Shown here: in pieces, positions 29,129 through 37,310 of the stretch
Layout: every line of letters begins with the position of its first letter
Numbering within the stretch: the first letter of the stretch is position 1
From: Micromonospora sp. WMMD1128
GTDB taxonomy: Bacteria; Actinomycetota; Actinomycetes; Mycobacteriales; Micromonosporaceae
Assembly: GCF_027497235.1 (NCBI RefSeq)
Contig: NZ_CP114902.1
Location: 868,001-932,000 of the forward strand
Reading direction: 5' to 3'
Length of the DNA: 64,000 nucleotides
Made by a program: the position numbers and the translations under genes
The notes under the pieces: model-generated
Told to the model about the DNA's origin: nothing
The model's database searches: none
What the model saw: only the letters and a program-made list of their open reading frames with translations

Positions 29129-30607
29129 TCAGCGCGCGTCCTGCCGGGGCAGCACCACCTCGCGGAGGATCAGCTGCAACGCGGCCACCGTGGGGATCGC
29201 GATCAGCGCGCCCACCACGCCCAGCAGCGACACCCCGAGCAGCGCGGCGAGCAGTGCGGCCACCTCGTTCACCGACACCGCGCGGCGCATGATCTTCGGG
29301 TAGATCAGGTAGTTCTCCACCTGCTGGTAGACCACGAAGAACACGAGGCAGGCGATGCCCACCGGCAGGTCGGTGGCGAGGCCGACGAGCGTCACCACCA
29401 CCGCGCCCAGGGTCGCCCCGATCTGCGGGATCAGGTCGGTCACCGCGACCACCACGGCCAGGGCGAACGGGTACGGCAGATCGATCACCATCGCGAAGAC
29501 GAACGTGCTCGCCCCGGCCAGCACCGCGATGGCAAGCGCGCCGACCATGTACGCGCCGACCCGGGCCAGGATCTCGTCGCCGATCAGCCGCACCCGTTCC
29601 CGGCGGGAGCGCGGCACCAGCGCGTAGCCGAGGTTGCGCAGCTTGTCGAAGTAGGCCAGGAAGTAGATCGTCAGCACCAGCACGGTCAGCACCCGGAAGA
29701 GCGTGCCGAAGATCAACTGTGCGCCGCCCAGCACGCCGCCGAGCGCCCGGCCGATCGTGTCGGCGTTCGCCGCCGACCGGACCCGCTCCATCACGTCGTA
29801 CCGGACCACGAGATCGTTCACCGTGGGATTGCGCCGCAGGTCCTCGACGTAGCCGGGCAGCTGTTGGATGAACTGCCCGGACTGGGTCACCACCGGGGGC
29901 ACCAGCGCCAGCAGGCCGCCGACGATGAGCAACACCACGGTCAGCGACACCACCGCCACGGCCAGCCCGTGCGGCAAGCCCCAACCGCGCAGCCGGACCA
30001 CCGCCGGGTGCAGGCCCACCGCGAGGAAGAGCGCGATCACCACGAGCACCAGGATGCCGGCCGCGTTCCGCACGCCCAGGAACAACGCGTACGCCAGCAG
30101 CACGCCGAGCGCGCCGGTGAAGCCGACCAGGAAGCTGTTGCGTCGCAGTGGCCGCCCGGGCACCCCGAACCGCCCCGACGGTTCGAACTCACTCGGCTCG
30201 ATGTCGGTGGCCGCGCTGCCCGCGCTGCCCGCGCTGGCCGCGCTGGCCGCGCTGGCCGCGCTGCCGGCGCTGCCCGCGCTGCCGGCGCTGCCCGCGGCGT
30301 CACCGGTGGGCGCGCTCGCGGACCTGCCGCTGTGCTTGAGGTAGGTGCTGTCGGTGTCGGTGTCGGTGCCCGTGTCGCTGCCGGTGCCGGTGTCCGAGGT
30401 GTCGGTGCTTCCGGCCTCGGCGACCGGGCCGGGTCCGGCGTGGGCGTCGCGGGTTGTGCCGGAACCCGGAGGTCGGGCGGGAGCGCCGTCCCCCAGGGCG
30501 GCGGTGCCGGGCGGTGCCGGGCTGTCGTCCTGGCCGGTGAACTCCGGCTCCGGGCGTAGCGCCTCGAACGGGTCGTCGTCCGGGGCTGCGGATCCCTCCT
30601 GCGACAC
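29129..30607 (-). CDS. AI-2E family membrane transporter with low-complexity N-terminus
   Basis: 492 residues. The C-terminal 350 residues carry the seven-to-eight-helix AI-2E/PerM fold (FTGALGVLLAYALFLG, VIALFLAVGLHPAVVRLR, VIGDEILARVGAYMVGALAI, VTDLIPQIGATLGAVVVTLVG). The first ~140 residues are predicted disordered and repetitive: TDTD/TGTG runs and an AGS/AAS repeat. Family members export small signals or act as antiporters; the substrate here is unknown. GTG start with GGGAGG upstream. The N-terminal repeats are encoded by slipped DNA repeats and may vary between strains. Confidence 0.88.
   Translation of the reverse strand: MSQEGSAAPDDDPFEALRPEPEFTGQDDSPAPPGTAALGDGAPARPPGSGTTRDAHAGPGPVAEAGSTDTSDTGTGSDTGTDTDTDSTYLKHSGRSASAPTGDAAGSAGSAGSAGSAASAASAASAGSAGSAATDIEPSEFEPSGRFGVPGRPLRRNSFLVGFTGALGVLLAYALFLGVRNAAGILVLVVIALFLAVGLHPAVVRLRGWGLPHGLAVAVVSLTVVLLIVGGLLALVPPVVTQSGQFIQQLPGYVEDLRRNPTVNDLVVRYDVMERVRSAANADTIGRALGGVLGGAQLIFGTLFRVLTVLVLTIYFLAYFDKLRNLGYALVPRSRRERVRLIGDEILARVGAYMVGALAIAVLAGASTFVFAMVIDLPYPFALAVVVAVTDLIPQIGATLGAVVVTLVGLATDLPVGIACLVFFVVYQQVENYLIYPKIMRRAVSVNEVAALLAALLGVSLLGVVGALIAIPTVAALQLILREVVLPRQDAR
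30214..30300 (-). repeat. 9-bp tandem repeat inside AI-2E-family gene
   Basis: About ten copies of GCTGCCCGC/GCTGGCCGC-type nonamers encode the AGS/AAS repeat. A shorter hexamer tract (GTGTCG/GTGCCG, 30345-30400) encodes the TDTD run. Both are prone to length change in units of three codons or two codons. Confidence 0.8.
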
Positions 30608-31094
30608 CCGTGCCCTCCCGGCTACCCGTTGCCCCGCTCGGCGCGGCGGAGCGACTCGTGACGGGCCGCGTGTCGCCGACGCCGCTGCCCTCTGCCCGCA
30701 GGGTAGCCGCCTCCGCCTGCGCCGACCATCCCTCCACCACCTCCCGCCGTCCGGCTGTCCGGTGAGCGCCCGCGGGCCGTCTCCATCGCCTCAACGAACG
30801 TGGCGGACGTGGCGGACGTGGTGGCCGGTCGGCGGTACCAGTTCGGTCCAGGGCACGCCAGATGCCGCAGTTCCCCCGACCTGGCGTGGACGTGCCGGGA
30901 TGGGGAGTGGGCCTCCGGCCGAAGCCGATCCACGGGTCCGCATCCCGTCCACGGGTCCGCCGGTCTGGGTGCCATCCCGCTCTGCGACGACGCGCCCCGC
31001 CGCCCCGTATCCGCCCGACCCGCCCGACCCGCCCCCCCGCGACGCCCACCGTCCCTCCCGTCAACCGAGACCGATCTCCCATCATGCGGAACAG

Positions 31095-31150
31095 CCGAGA
31101 TCTTGGTACGAAACGGCCCCTCTGGGGGCCGTTTCGTACCAAGATCTCGG
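31095..31150. repeat. Perfect 26-bp stem hairpin
   Basis: Arms 31095-31120 and 31125-31150 are exact reverse complements with a TCTG loop. Each arm contains AGATCTTGGTACGAAACGG. It is longer and more perfect than a typical terminator and lies about 225 bases beyond the Scy-like stop. It may be a dispersed palindromic element or a cruciform-forming site. Confidence 0.85.
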
Positions 31151-31296
31151 AGCGGCAGGGCACTTCGCCGGGTGGTCCAGGAGTTGGCGACGCGGATCGG
31201 CGGTGGTGGCGTCGGTTCGGTGAGGTGGTGTGGTCGGGGAGCGTCGGATACCGCCGTCTCGGCGAGCTGGCGTTTGATCTTGGCGCGGCGGAACCT

Positions 31297-31363
31297 GGCC
31301 GGTGGCCGGTGGCCGGTGGCCGGTGGCCGGTGGCCGGTGGCGGGTGGCCGGTGGCGGGTGACT
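31297..31363. repeat. GGCCGGT heptamer tandem array
   Basis: About nine head-to-tail copies of GGCCGGT, with GGCGGGT variants at the end, stop just before the 3' end of the Scy-like gene (31374). No coding role. Likely hypervariable in length. Confidence 0.8.
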
Positions 31364-31373
31364 TGTGGCGGGG

Positions 31374-33431
31374 TCAGTCCTTGTCGACGGTGACCGCGCT
31401 GGGCTTGGCGCTGCGCTCGTCCGTGGTGGGCTTGGTCGGGCGTTTGCCGTTCTCACCGGTGCTGGTGATCTTCGTGGGGGTGGCGCCCCGACCGCCCTCG
31501 CCCGGTACGGCGGCCACGGTGGGTTCCCCGTCGACGCCCGCGCCGGCGGCCGAGTCCATCGTGGTCACCGGCTCGGCGATCGGCTTCGCCTGCCCGCCCT
31601 CCGCCGGCTCACCATTCGTCCGGCTTCCGCCCTGGTCCGGCCCGGCGCCGTTGACGGTCACCGCGGCCGTGCCCTTCGCCGTGCCGCTGCCCACCAGGGC
31701 GCCGTCGCCGGCCGGGAGCGCACCGTCATCAGCCCGCCGTCCGCCGTCATCTCCCGGTCGGCTGCCGTTGGCGGCGGTGGCGAGGTCGCCCGGGTCGACC
31801 GGGGTGGCCGAGATGCCCGCCGACTCGGCGTCCCGACGCAGCGTCGTGAGCCGGTCCTGCAGGTCGTCGGACTCCTGCCGGGACTTCCACGTCTCGGTGC
31901 GCAGGTCGGCCAGCTCCTGCTGCGCCTTGGCGATCTCCAGCATCACCCCGGCGAGCTGTTGCCGGCCCGCGGCCACCTCCTGCTGGGTGGCGGCGAGGTG
32001 CTGCTGGGTGGTGGCCAGGTGCTGCTGGGTCGTGGCCGCGTACTCCTCGAACTGGCGGCGCGAGGCCGCGACGTGCTCGTCGGCCCGGCGGCGCTGCTCG
32101 GCGGCGTCCGCCTCGGCGCGGCGCAGCAGCTCGGCGGCCTCCAGCTCGGCCTGCTGCCGCATGGTGAGCGCGTCGGCCTCGGCGGCCTGCCGGATGCTCG
32201 CGGCGTTCTGCTCGATCTCGTCCCGCCGGGTCGCGTACGCCTGCTCCAGCTCCTGTTGCCGGCCGGTGTGCTGCTTCTCCAACTCGTCGCGGCGCTTGGC
32301 GAACTCCTGCTCGGCGGCGGCGTGGCGCTGGGCCAGCTCCTTCTCCGCCTTCTCCCGCTGCCCGGCGACCTCCTTCTCCACCCCGGCCCGCCACGCGCCC
32401 AGCTCCTGCTGGGTCTGGGCGCGGGACTGCTGCACGTACGCCTCGGTCTCGGTGCGCATCCGCTGCACGTACGCGTCGACCTCGGCGCGGTTGCGCTTGC
32501 CGGCCTCGGCGGCGTCGGTGGTGAGGCGGCTGGCTTCGGTGCGGGCCCGGCCGCGGGTGGCCTTGGCGGCCTCCTCCGCGTCGTCCACGATCTTCTTGGC
32601 CTCGGCCAGCGCCTTGGCGTGGGTGGCCCGGCCGGCCTCGGCGGCGGCGTCGGTGAGCCGCTTCGCCTCCTGCTGACCCTTGGCGTGCACCTCCTTGGCC
32701 GCCTCGCGCAGTTGATTCGCCTCCTGTTGCGCCTTGGCCACCGCCTCCTTGGCGGCCTCGCGCAACCGGGCGGCCTCCTGCTGGGCCCGGGAATGGATCT
32801 CCTTGGCGGTGTCCCGGAGCTGGGTGGCTTCCTGCTGGGCCTTGGCCAGCGCGTCCTGGGCGGTCCGGCGCAGCTTCTCGGCCTCGTCCTGGGCGGCCGT
32901 ACGCAGCTTCGTGGACTCGTCCTTGGCGGCTTTCAGGGTGGCCTCCGCCTCGGCCTTACGGGCGGCGGTGTGCCGCTCCTCCTCGGCCCGGCGGGCGGCG
33001 AGCGCGATCTCGAAGTCCTTGAAGGCGTGCGCGGCCTGCTCCCGCGCCTCCTCGACGATGTGCTCGGCGGCGGCCCGGCGGGCCTCGATCTCCTCGTTGG
33101 CGGCGGCGAGGATGTCGTCGGCCTGCTCCTCGGCCATGGTGAGGATCTGCTCGACCCGGGGCCCGAGGTGCCGGAACGAGGCGCGGTCGACCACGCCCAC
33201 CTGCTTGCGCACCTGGGCGAGGTCGCGTTGGAGCACCTCCACCTGACCCGCCAGCTTGTGGATCTGGGTGTACGCCTGCTCCCGCTCGGTGGTCAGCGCC
33301 GCGATCTCGTGTTCCGCGCGGGCGACGTAGCGGTCGACCTGTCGTTTCTCATATCCCCGCAGCGCGGACTCGAAGCTGGGTTCCGTAGTCACGTCCCCGC
33401 CGAGCGCGAACAGTTCCTCGCCGTGCGACAT
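31374..33431 (-). CDS. DivIVA-like / Scy-type long coiled-coil cytoskeletal protein
   Basis: 685 residues. An N-terminal DivIVA-like segment (FESALRGYEKRQVDRYVARA, about 20-40) is followed by more than 450 residues of Ala/Glu/Gln/Arg-rich coiled coil with 11-51-residue periodic patterns (for example EAAKEV(H/A)AKGQQEA). A disordered Gly/Pro/Thr C-terminus (about 545-685) ends it. In Streptomyces, Scy and FilP are adjacent coiled-coil proteins that organise polar growth; this gene sits in the Scy position but is shorter than Scy. GGATGGAGGC is a strong ribosome site. The exact role is inferred. Confidence 0.82.
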   Translation of the reverse strand: MSHGEELFALGGDVTTEPSFESALRGYEKRQVDRYVARAEHEIAALTTEREQAYTQIHKLAGQVEVLQRDLAQVRKQVGVVDRASFRHLGPRVEQILTMAEEQADDILAAANEEIEARRAAAEHIVEEAREQAAHAFKDFEIALAARRAEEERHTAARKAEAEATLKAAKDESTKLRTAAQDEAEKLRRTAQDALAKAQQEATQLRDTAKEIHSRAQQEAARLREAAKEAVAKAQQEANQLREAAKEVHAKGQQEAKRLTDAAAEAGRATHAKALAEAKKIVDDAEEAAKATRGRARTEASRLTTDAAEAGKRNRAEVDAYVQRMRTETEAYVQQSRAQTQQELGAWRAGVEKEVAGQREKAEKELAQRHAAAEQEFAKRRDELEKQHTGRQQELEQAYATRRDEIEQNAASIRQAAEADALTMRQQAELEAAELLRRAEADAAEQRRRADEHVAASRRQFEEYAATTQQHLATTQQHLAATQQEVAAGRQQLAGVMLEIAKAQQELADLRTETWKSRQESDDLQDRLTTLRRDAESAGISATPVDPGDLATAANGSRPGDDGGRRADDGALPAGDGALVGSGTAKGTAAVTVNGAGPDQGGSRTNGEPAEGGQAKPIAEPVTTMDSAAGAGVDGEPTVAAVPGEGGRGATPTKITSTGENGKRPTKPTTDERSAKPSAVTVDKD

Positions 33432-33533
33432 GCCTCCATCCTCACACGCATCCGGCTCTGCGGGGGCGATACGGACGCCCCTTCTGGGACCTACTTCACC
33501 CTCGTGGCGAAACGGGCCGGAGAAAGCATGACG

Positions 33534-33571
33534 GCGCGGGGTGGCACCGGTAACCCGGTGTCACCCCGCGC
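33534..33571 (-). terminator. Hairpin between the two coiled-coil genes
   Basis: 17-base arms (33534-33550 and 33555-33571) with one mismatch and a TAAC loop lie 31 bases past the FilP-like stop, in the transcription direction of both genes. It probably ends the FilP-like transcript, so the Scy-like gene has its own promoter. Confidence 0.7.
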
Positions 33572-33602
33572 CGTGGCTCATGCCCCGTCAGCGGTTGGTG
33601 GC

Positions 33603-34856
33603 TCAGCCGGCCGACTCGGCCGTCACCTTCTGGCCGGAGGCGTCGGCCTTCGGCGTCTCGCCCTTGTTGCCGCCCGCCGGCACGCCCGGCACGATGCCGG
33701 CCAGACCGGAGAGCATCTGCCCGAGCTGCGAGGTGACCGCGTCCTTCTGGCGGGTCAGGTCCTCGACCTCGCGGCGGGCCGCCTGCGTGGTCAGCTCCGC
33801 CTCGGTGCGGGCCTCGTTGAGCACCCGCTGCGACTCGGCCCGCGCCTCGTTCAGCGTCTTGTCGGCAAGCGCCTTGGCCTTGTCGACCGTGTCGTTGGCG
33901 GTGCGCTCGGACTCGACCCGACGGGCCTCGGCCCGCTGCTCGATCTCCTTCGCCCGCTCCTGGGCGGCCCGGGCCCGCTGCTCGGCCTCGTTGACCATCT
34001 TCTGGGTCTGGGAGACCTGCGCGGCGTGTCGCGCCGACTCCTCGCGCTCGGCCTTCTCGCGCCGCTCGGCGAGCTGGAGCTCCAGGGCCTGGAGGTCCTT
34101 GTCGCGCTTGTCGCGCGCGTCGGTGAGCAGCTTGGTCGCCTCGGCCCGCTTCTCCTCGGCCTCCCGGGCGGCCTTGGCACGCTGCTGGGTGATCTCCCGC
34201 TCGGCGGTGGCGCGCAGGGTGGCGACCTCCCGCTCGACCGTCGACTTCAGCTCGGCCACCTCGTGCGCGGTGACCGTACGCAGCTGCTTGGTCTCCCGGT
34301 CCGCGTCGGCGCGCAGGGTGTCCGCCTCCCGGCGGGCCTGGACGCGGACCTCGGCGGCCTCACGCTCGGCGGCGGTGCGGACGCTGCCGGCCTCGCGCTC
34401 GGCGGTGGCCTTCATGGCGGCGGCCTCGGCGCGCGCCTTGTCCGTGATCTCCCGGGCCTCGAGGCGGGCGGCGGAGAGAATGCCCTCCGACTCGCGCTTG
34501 GCCTCGTTGCGGTGGTCGTTCGCCTGTTCCTCGGCCAGCCGGAGGATCTGCTCGACGCGGGTGCCCAGACCGGAGAGGGTCGGCCGGCTGTTCTCCTCGA
34601 GCTGCTTGTTGGTCTCGGTGAGCTTCTGCTCGAGCGCGCCCTGGCGCTGCTCGGCCTGCCGGAGACGGCGCTGGGCGTCGTTCATCCGCTGCTCGGCCTC
34701 GGCGCGGGCCTGCTCGGACTGGCTCAGTGCGGCGGTCAGCCGGCCGATGAAGTCGTCGACCTGGTTGGTGTTGTATCCGCGCAGGCCAACAGTGAAATCG
34801 GGCTGTGAGTTCGCGTTATCGAAGAACGCAAGAGGGGAGGACTGCTGCTGGGGCAT
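33603..34856 (-). CDS. FilP-like coiled-coil protein with DivIVA-like N-terminus
   Basis: 417 residues. The N-terminus PDFTVGLRGYNTNQVDDFIG matches the DivIVA-type membrane/polar-targeting motif and parallels the same motif in the adjacent Scy-like protein. Residues 45-390 are continuous coiled coil rich in Glu, Ala and Arg. FilP forms intermediate-filament-like networks in Streptomyces hyphae, and the neighbourhood (Scy-like gene downstream) matches. No clear ribosome site precedes ATG 34856. Confidence 0.82.
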   Translation of the reverse strand: MPQQQSSPLAFFDNANSQPDFTVGLRGYNTNQVDDFIGRLTAALSQSEQARAEAEQRMNDAQRRLRQAEQRQGALEQKLTETNKQLEENSRPTLSGLGTRVEQILRLAEEQANDHRNEAKRESEGILSAARLEAREITDKARAEAAAMKATAEREAGSVRTAAEREAAEVRVQARREADTLRADADRETKQLRTVTAHEVAELKSTVEREVATLRATAEREITQQRAKAAREAEEKRAEATKLLTDARDKRDKDLQALELQLAERREKAEREESARHAAQVSQTQKMVNEAEQRARAAQERAKEIEQRAEARRVESERTANDTVDKAKALADKTLNEARAESQRVLNEARTEAELTTQAARREVEDLTRQKDAVTSQLGQMLSGLAGIVPGVPAGGNKGETPKADASGQKVTAESAG

Positions 34857-35013
34857 TGGGACATACTCGCAGACGCCCCAGGGTGGTTCGCAAGAGTGGT
34901 CGGCACCTTTCGCGTCCTCTTTACATGGTCAACTCCTTCGACCGGGCGGACCGGGCCGAACGGCGATCTTGGCAGCTCCCGGGCGGGGCGGGCGGCGGCG
35001 GGACGGTGACGGG

Positions 35014-35045
35014 AAAGGGCCACGGGTCGACGCCCGTGGCCCTTT
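35014..35045 (-). terminator. Terminator after ccr
   Basis: Perfect 13-base arms (35014-35026 and 35033-35045) with a TCGACG loop, ending in TTT on the minus strand, about 90 bases after the ccr stop. Confidence 0.75.
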
Positions 35046-35132
35046 GTCATCACGTCTGTCTTCGCGACTGTCCCGGCGACAGTCGAATGGCGTCACGGTC
35101 GGCCGGAAAGGCAATCCGACACCACCGTACGG

Positions 35133-36488
35133 TCAGTGCCCGCGGAACCGGTTGATCGCGTTTTCGTGCCGCGACCGCAGCGCGGTGTCCCGGACGCCGA
35201 GCCCGTCGGTCGGGGCCAGGCAGCGCACGCCCACCTTGCCCTGGTGCGCGTTGCGGTGCACCTCGTACGCGGCCTGGCCGGTCTGCTCCAGCGGATAGGT
35301 CCGCGACACGGTCGGATGCACCTTGCCGAGCGCCACCAGCCGGTTGGCCTGCCACGCCTCGTGGTAGTTGGCGAAGTGGCTGCCGACGATGCGCTTGAGG
35401 TGCATCCACAGGTAGCGGTTGTCGTACTGGTGCAGATATCCGCTGGTGGAGGCGCAGGTGACAATCGTGCCGCCCTTCTTGGCGACGTAGACGCTGGCGC
35501 CGAAGGTCTCCCGGCCCGGGTGCTCGAACACGATGTCCGGGTCCTCGCCGCCGGTCAGCTCGCGGATCCGCTCGCCGAAGCGACGCCACTCGTCCTGGTC
35601 CTGCGTCTGCTCGTCGGACCAGAACCGGAAGCCCTCGGCGGTGCGGTCGATGACCAGCTCGGCGCCCATCCTCCGGCACAGCTCGGCCTTCTCCGGCGAG
35701 GAGACCACGCAGACCGGGATCGCCCCGCCACCGAGCGCCATCTGGGTGGCGTACCCGCCCAGGCCGCCGGAGGCGCCCCAGATCAGCACCACGTCGCCCT
35801 GCTTCATGTTGGCTCCGTGGTGTGAGACGAGCTGCCGGTAGGCGGTGGAGTTGACCAGCCCGGGGCTGGCCGCCTCCTCCCAGCTCAGGTGGCGCGGCTT
35901 CGGCATCAGCTGGTTGGCCTTGACCACGGCCAGTTCGGCGAGGCCGCCGAAGTTGGTCTCGAAGCCCCAGATCCGTTGCTGCGGGTCGAGCATCGTGTCG
36001 TCGTGGCCGGCCGCGTCCTCCAGCTCGACCGACAGGCAGTGCGCCACCACCTCGTCGCCGACCTTCCACTTCGTCACCCCGGGCCCGGTCCGCAGCACCA
36101 CGCCGGCCGCGTCCGACCCGACCACGTGGTACGGCAGGTCGTGCCGGCGGGTCAGCTCGGAGAGCCGGCCGTAGCGCTTGAGGAACGTGAACGTGGGCAG
36201 CGGCTCGAAGATGCTCGTCCACACCGTGTTGTAGTTGATCGCGCTGGCCATCACCGCGACAAGCGCCTCACCCGGGCCCAGCTCGGGGGTGGGCACCTCC
36301 TGGACGTGCAGCGCCTTGCGCGGGTCCTTGTCCCGGGTGGCCAGGCCGTCGAACATGTGGGTGTCCTCGGCGCGGACCACCACGCCGCGGTAGCTCTCCG
36401 GCACCGGCAGGCCGGCGAGGCCGGCGAGGTCCCGCTCCGGCTGCGCCGAGCCCTCCGCCGTCATGATCGCTTCAAGGATGTCCTGCAC
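35133..36488 (-). CDS. ccr: Crotonyl-CoA carboxylase/reductase
   Basis: 451 residues. It reduces crotonyl-CoA with NADPH while fixing CO2 to give (2S)-ethylmalonyl-CoA, the hallmark of the ethylmalonyl-CoA pathway and a supplier of polyketide extender units. It is an MDR-family fold with IWGASGGLGGYATQMAL as the cofactor loop. The four CO2-holding residues known from the Kitasatospora setae enzyme (N81, F170, E171, H365) align at a constant offset of six with Asn87, Phe176, Glu177 and His371, so carboxylation is expected. GTG start after GGGAGG. Motif B lies 131 bases upstream. Confidence 0.97.
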   Translation of the reverse strand: MQDILEAIMTAEGSAQPERDLAGLAGLPVPESYRGVVVRAEDTHMFDGLATRDKDPRKALHVQEVPTPELGPGEALVAVMASAINYNTVWTSIFEPLPTFTFLKRYGRLSELTRRHDLPYHVVGSDAAGVVLRTGPGVTKWKVGDEVVAHCLSVELEDAAGHDDTMLDPQQRIWGFETNFGGLAELAVVKANQLMPKPRHLSWEEAASPGLVNSTAYRQLVSHHGANMKQGDVVLIWGASGGLGGYATQMALGGGAIPVCVVSSPEKAELCRRMGAELVIDRTAEGFRFWSDEQTQDQDEWRRFGERIRELTGGEDPDIVFEHPGRETFGASVYVAKKGGTIVTCASTSGYLHQYDNRYLWMHLKRIVGSHFANYHEAWQANRLVALGKVHPTVSRTYPLEQTGQAAYEVHRNAHQGKVGVRCLAPTDGLGVRDTALRSRHENAINRFRGH

Positions 36489-36618
36489 GGTGACCTCCCG
36501 TTCGTCAGCACCCGCACCGGGGCAGGGGTGCTGCCATCGTCGGCGCGGTGCGACGGGACCGCCATGTCGGCGGTCGACACATCCGGCACCGGTCGCGCTC
36601 CTGTGCGGCGGGACGTTA

Positions 36619-36634
36619 CTAAACGGTAGCTAAG
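36619..36634 (-). promoter_or_regulatory. Shared acyl-CoA regulon motif, site B (upstream of ccr)
   Basis: The minus strand reads CTTAGCTACCGTTTAG, 14 of 16 consensus positions. It is in the same orientation as ccr and 131 bases before its start. Confidence 0.65.
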
Positions 36635-36724
36635 GTCGGAAGTCCAGTGTGAAAAACTGCATCGGCCGATGCGTCGAGATGTCCGTGGGAACGCGCAACC
36701 ACGCATGGCCGCGCGTCTTCCCAC

Positions 36725-36782
36725 GTGTTAGGAGGGGGCCCCGGTTAACAGACGTCTGTTAACCGGGGCCCCCTCCTAACAC
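36725..36782. repeat. GGGGCCCC palindromic element, copy R4 (perfect 58-bp palindrome)
   Basis: 29-base arms pair with no mismatch and no loop beyond the ACGT centre (CAGACGTCTG). It ends one base before the stop codon of the epimerase gene, so it acts as that gene's terminator and separates it from the ccr promoter. Confidence 0.9.
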
Positions 36783-36783
36783 C

Positions 36784-37248
36784 TCAGGCGGGCTGGACCA
36801 ACTCGATCAGCACACCGCCGCCGTCCTTCGGGTGCACGAAGTTGACCCGGGAGTCCGACGTCCCGCGCCGCGGGGTCTCGTAGAGCAGCCGGACCCCACG
36901 CTCCCGCAACGCCGCACAGGTCGCGTCGATGTCGGCAACGGTGTACGCGACCTGCTGGATGCCGGGACCGCGCTTGTCGAGGAACTTGCCGATCGTCGAG
37001 TCGGGCGAGAGCGGGGCGAGCAACTGCACCATGCCGCCGGAGGTGTCCGGGCCGACCGCCAGCATCGCCTCGCGTACGCCCTGTTCCTCGTTCGTCTCGG
37101 TGTGCACGCAGCGCATGCCGAAGGTGCGCTGGTAGAAGTCGATCGCGGCGTCCAGGTCCGCGACAGCGATCCCGACGTGGTCGATGCGGCGCAGACCGAT
37201 GTCTGTGACAAACTCGGCAGCGGGCTCGACGGAGGAGTTCTCAGCCAT
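36784..37248 (-). CDS. mce: Methylmalonyl-CoA epimerase
   Basis: 154 residues, VOC fold. It interconverts (2R)- and (2S)-methylmalonyl- and ethylmalonyl-CoA. Residue blocks: RRIDHVGIAVADLDAAIDFY (metal His), VQLLAP (Gln), GPGIQQVAYTV, and VLIELVQ (Glu). In the Propionibacterium enzyme the GLHHMAW block supplies a His ligand; here that position is Gln, which I recall as usual in mycobacterial relatives. I start at ATG 37248 because CAGACT ends six bases before it (leaderless). It is divergent from the thiolase with motif D between. Confidence 0.92.
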   Translation of the reverse strand: MAENSSVEPAAEFVTDIGLRRIDHVGIAVADLDAAIDFYQRTFGMRCVHTETNEEQGVREAMLAVGPDTSGGMVQLLAPLSPDSTIGKFLDKRGPGIQQVAYTVADIDATCAALRERGVRLLYETPRRGTSDSRVNFVHPKDGGGVLIELVQPA

Positions 37249-37254
37249 GACGCT

Positions 37255-37277
37255 AGTCTGACCGAACAATCGTTAAG
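37255..37277. promoter_or_regulatory. Regulon motif site D between epimerase and thiolase, with leaderless -10 box
   Basis: The minus strand of 37262-37277 reads CTTAACGATTGTTCGG (12 of 16 consensus). Directly beside it the minus-strand -10 box CAGACT (37255-37260) ends six bases before the epimerase ATG. One site can serve both divergent genes. Confidence 0.6.
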
Positions 37278-37310
37278 GCGTACAGGTCGGCACCCCCCTC
37301 GGAGGCAGGC

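Larger units (their letters stand above)
30608..31373. other. 766-base intergenic region with large hairpin and GGCCGGT repeats
   Basis: No supported gene; open frames here have no ribosome site and cross inverted repeats. It holds a perfect 26-base hairpin (31095-31150) and a GGCCGGT tandem array (31297-31363). It lies downstream of the minus-strand Scy-like gene and upstream of the AI-2E gene. Confidence 0.7.

Noticed and set aside
31365..34808. A plus-strand open frame of more than 1,100 codons antisense to the two coiled-coil genes
   Set aside because: Its composition is a Leu/Gly-rich mirror of the coiled-coil genes' codon pattern; it has no start signal or known domain. The minus-strand proteins carry clear motifs.
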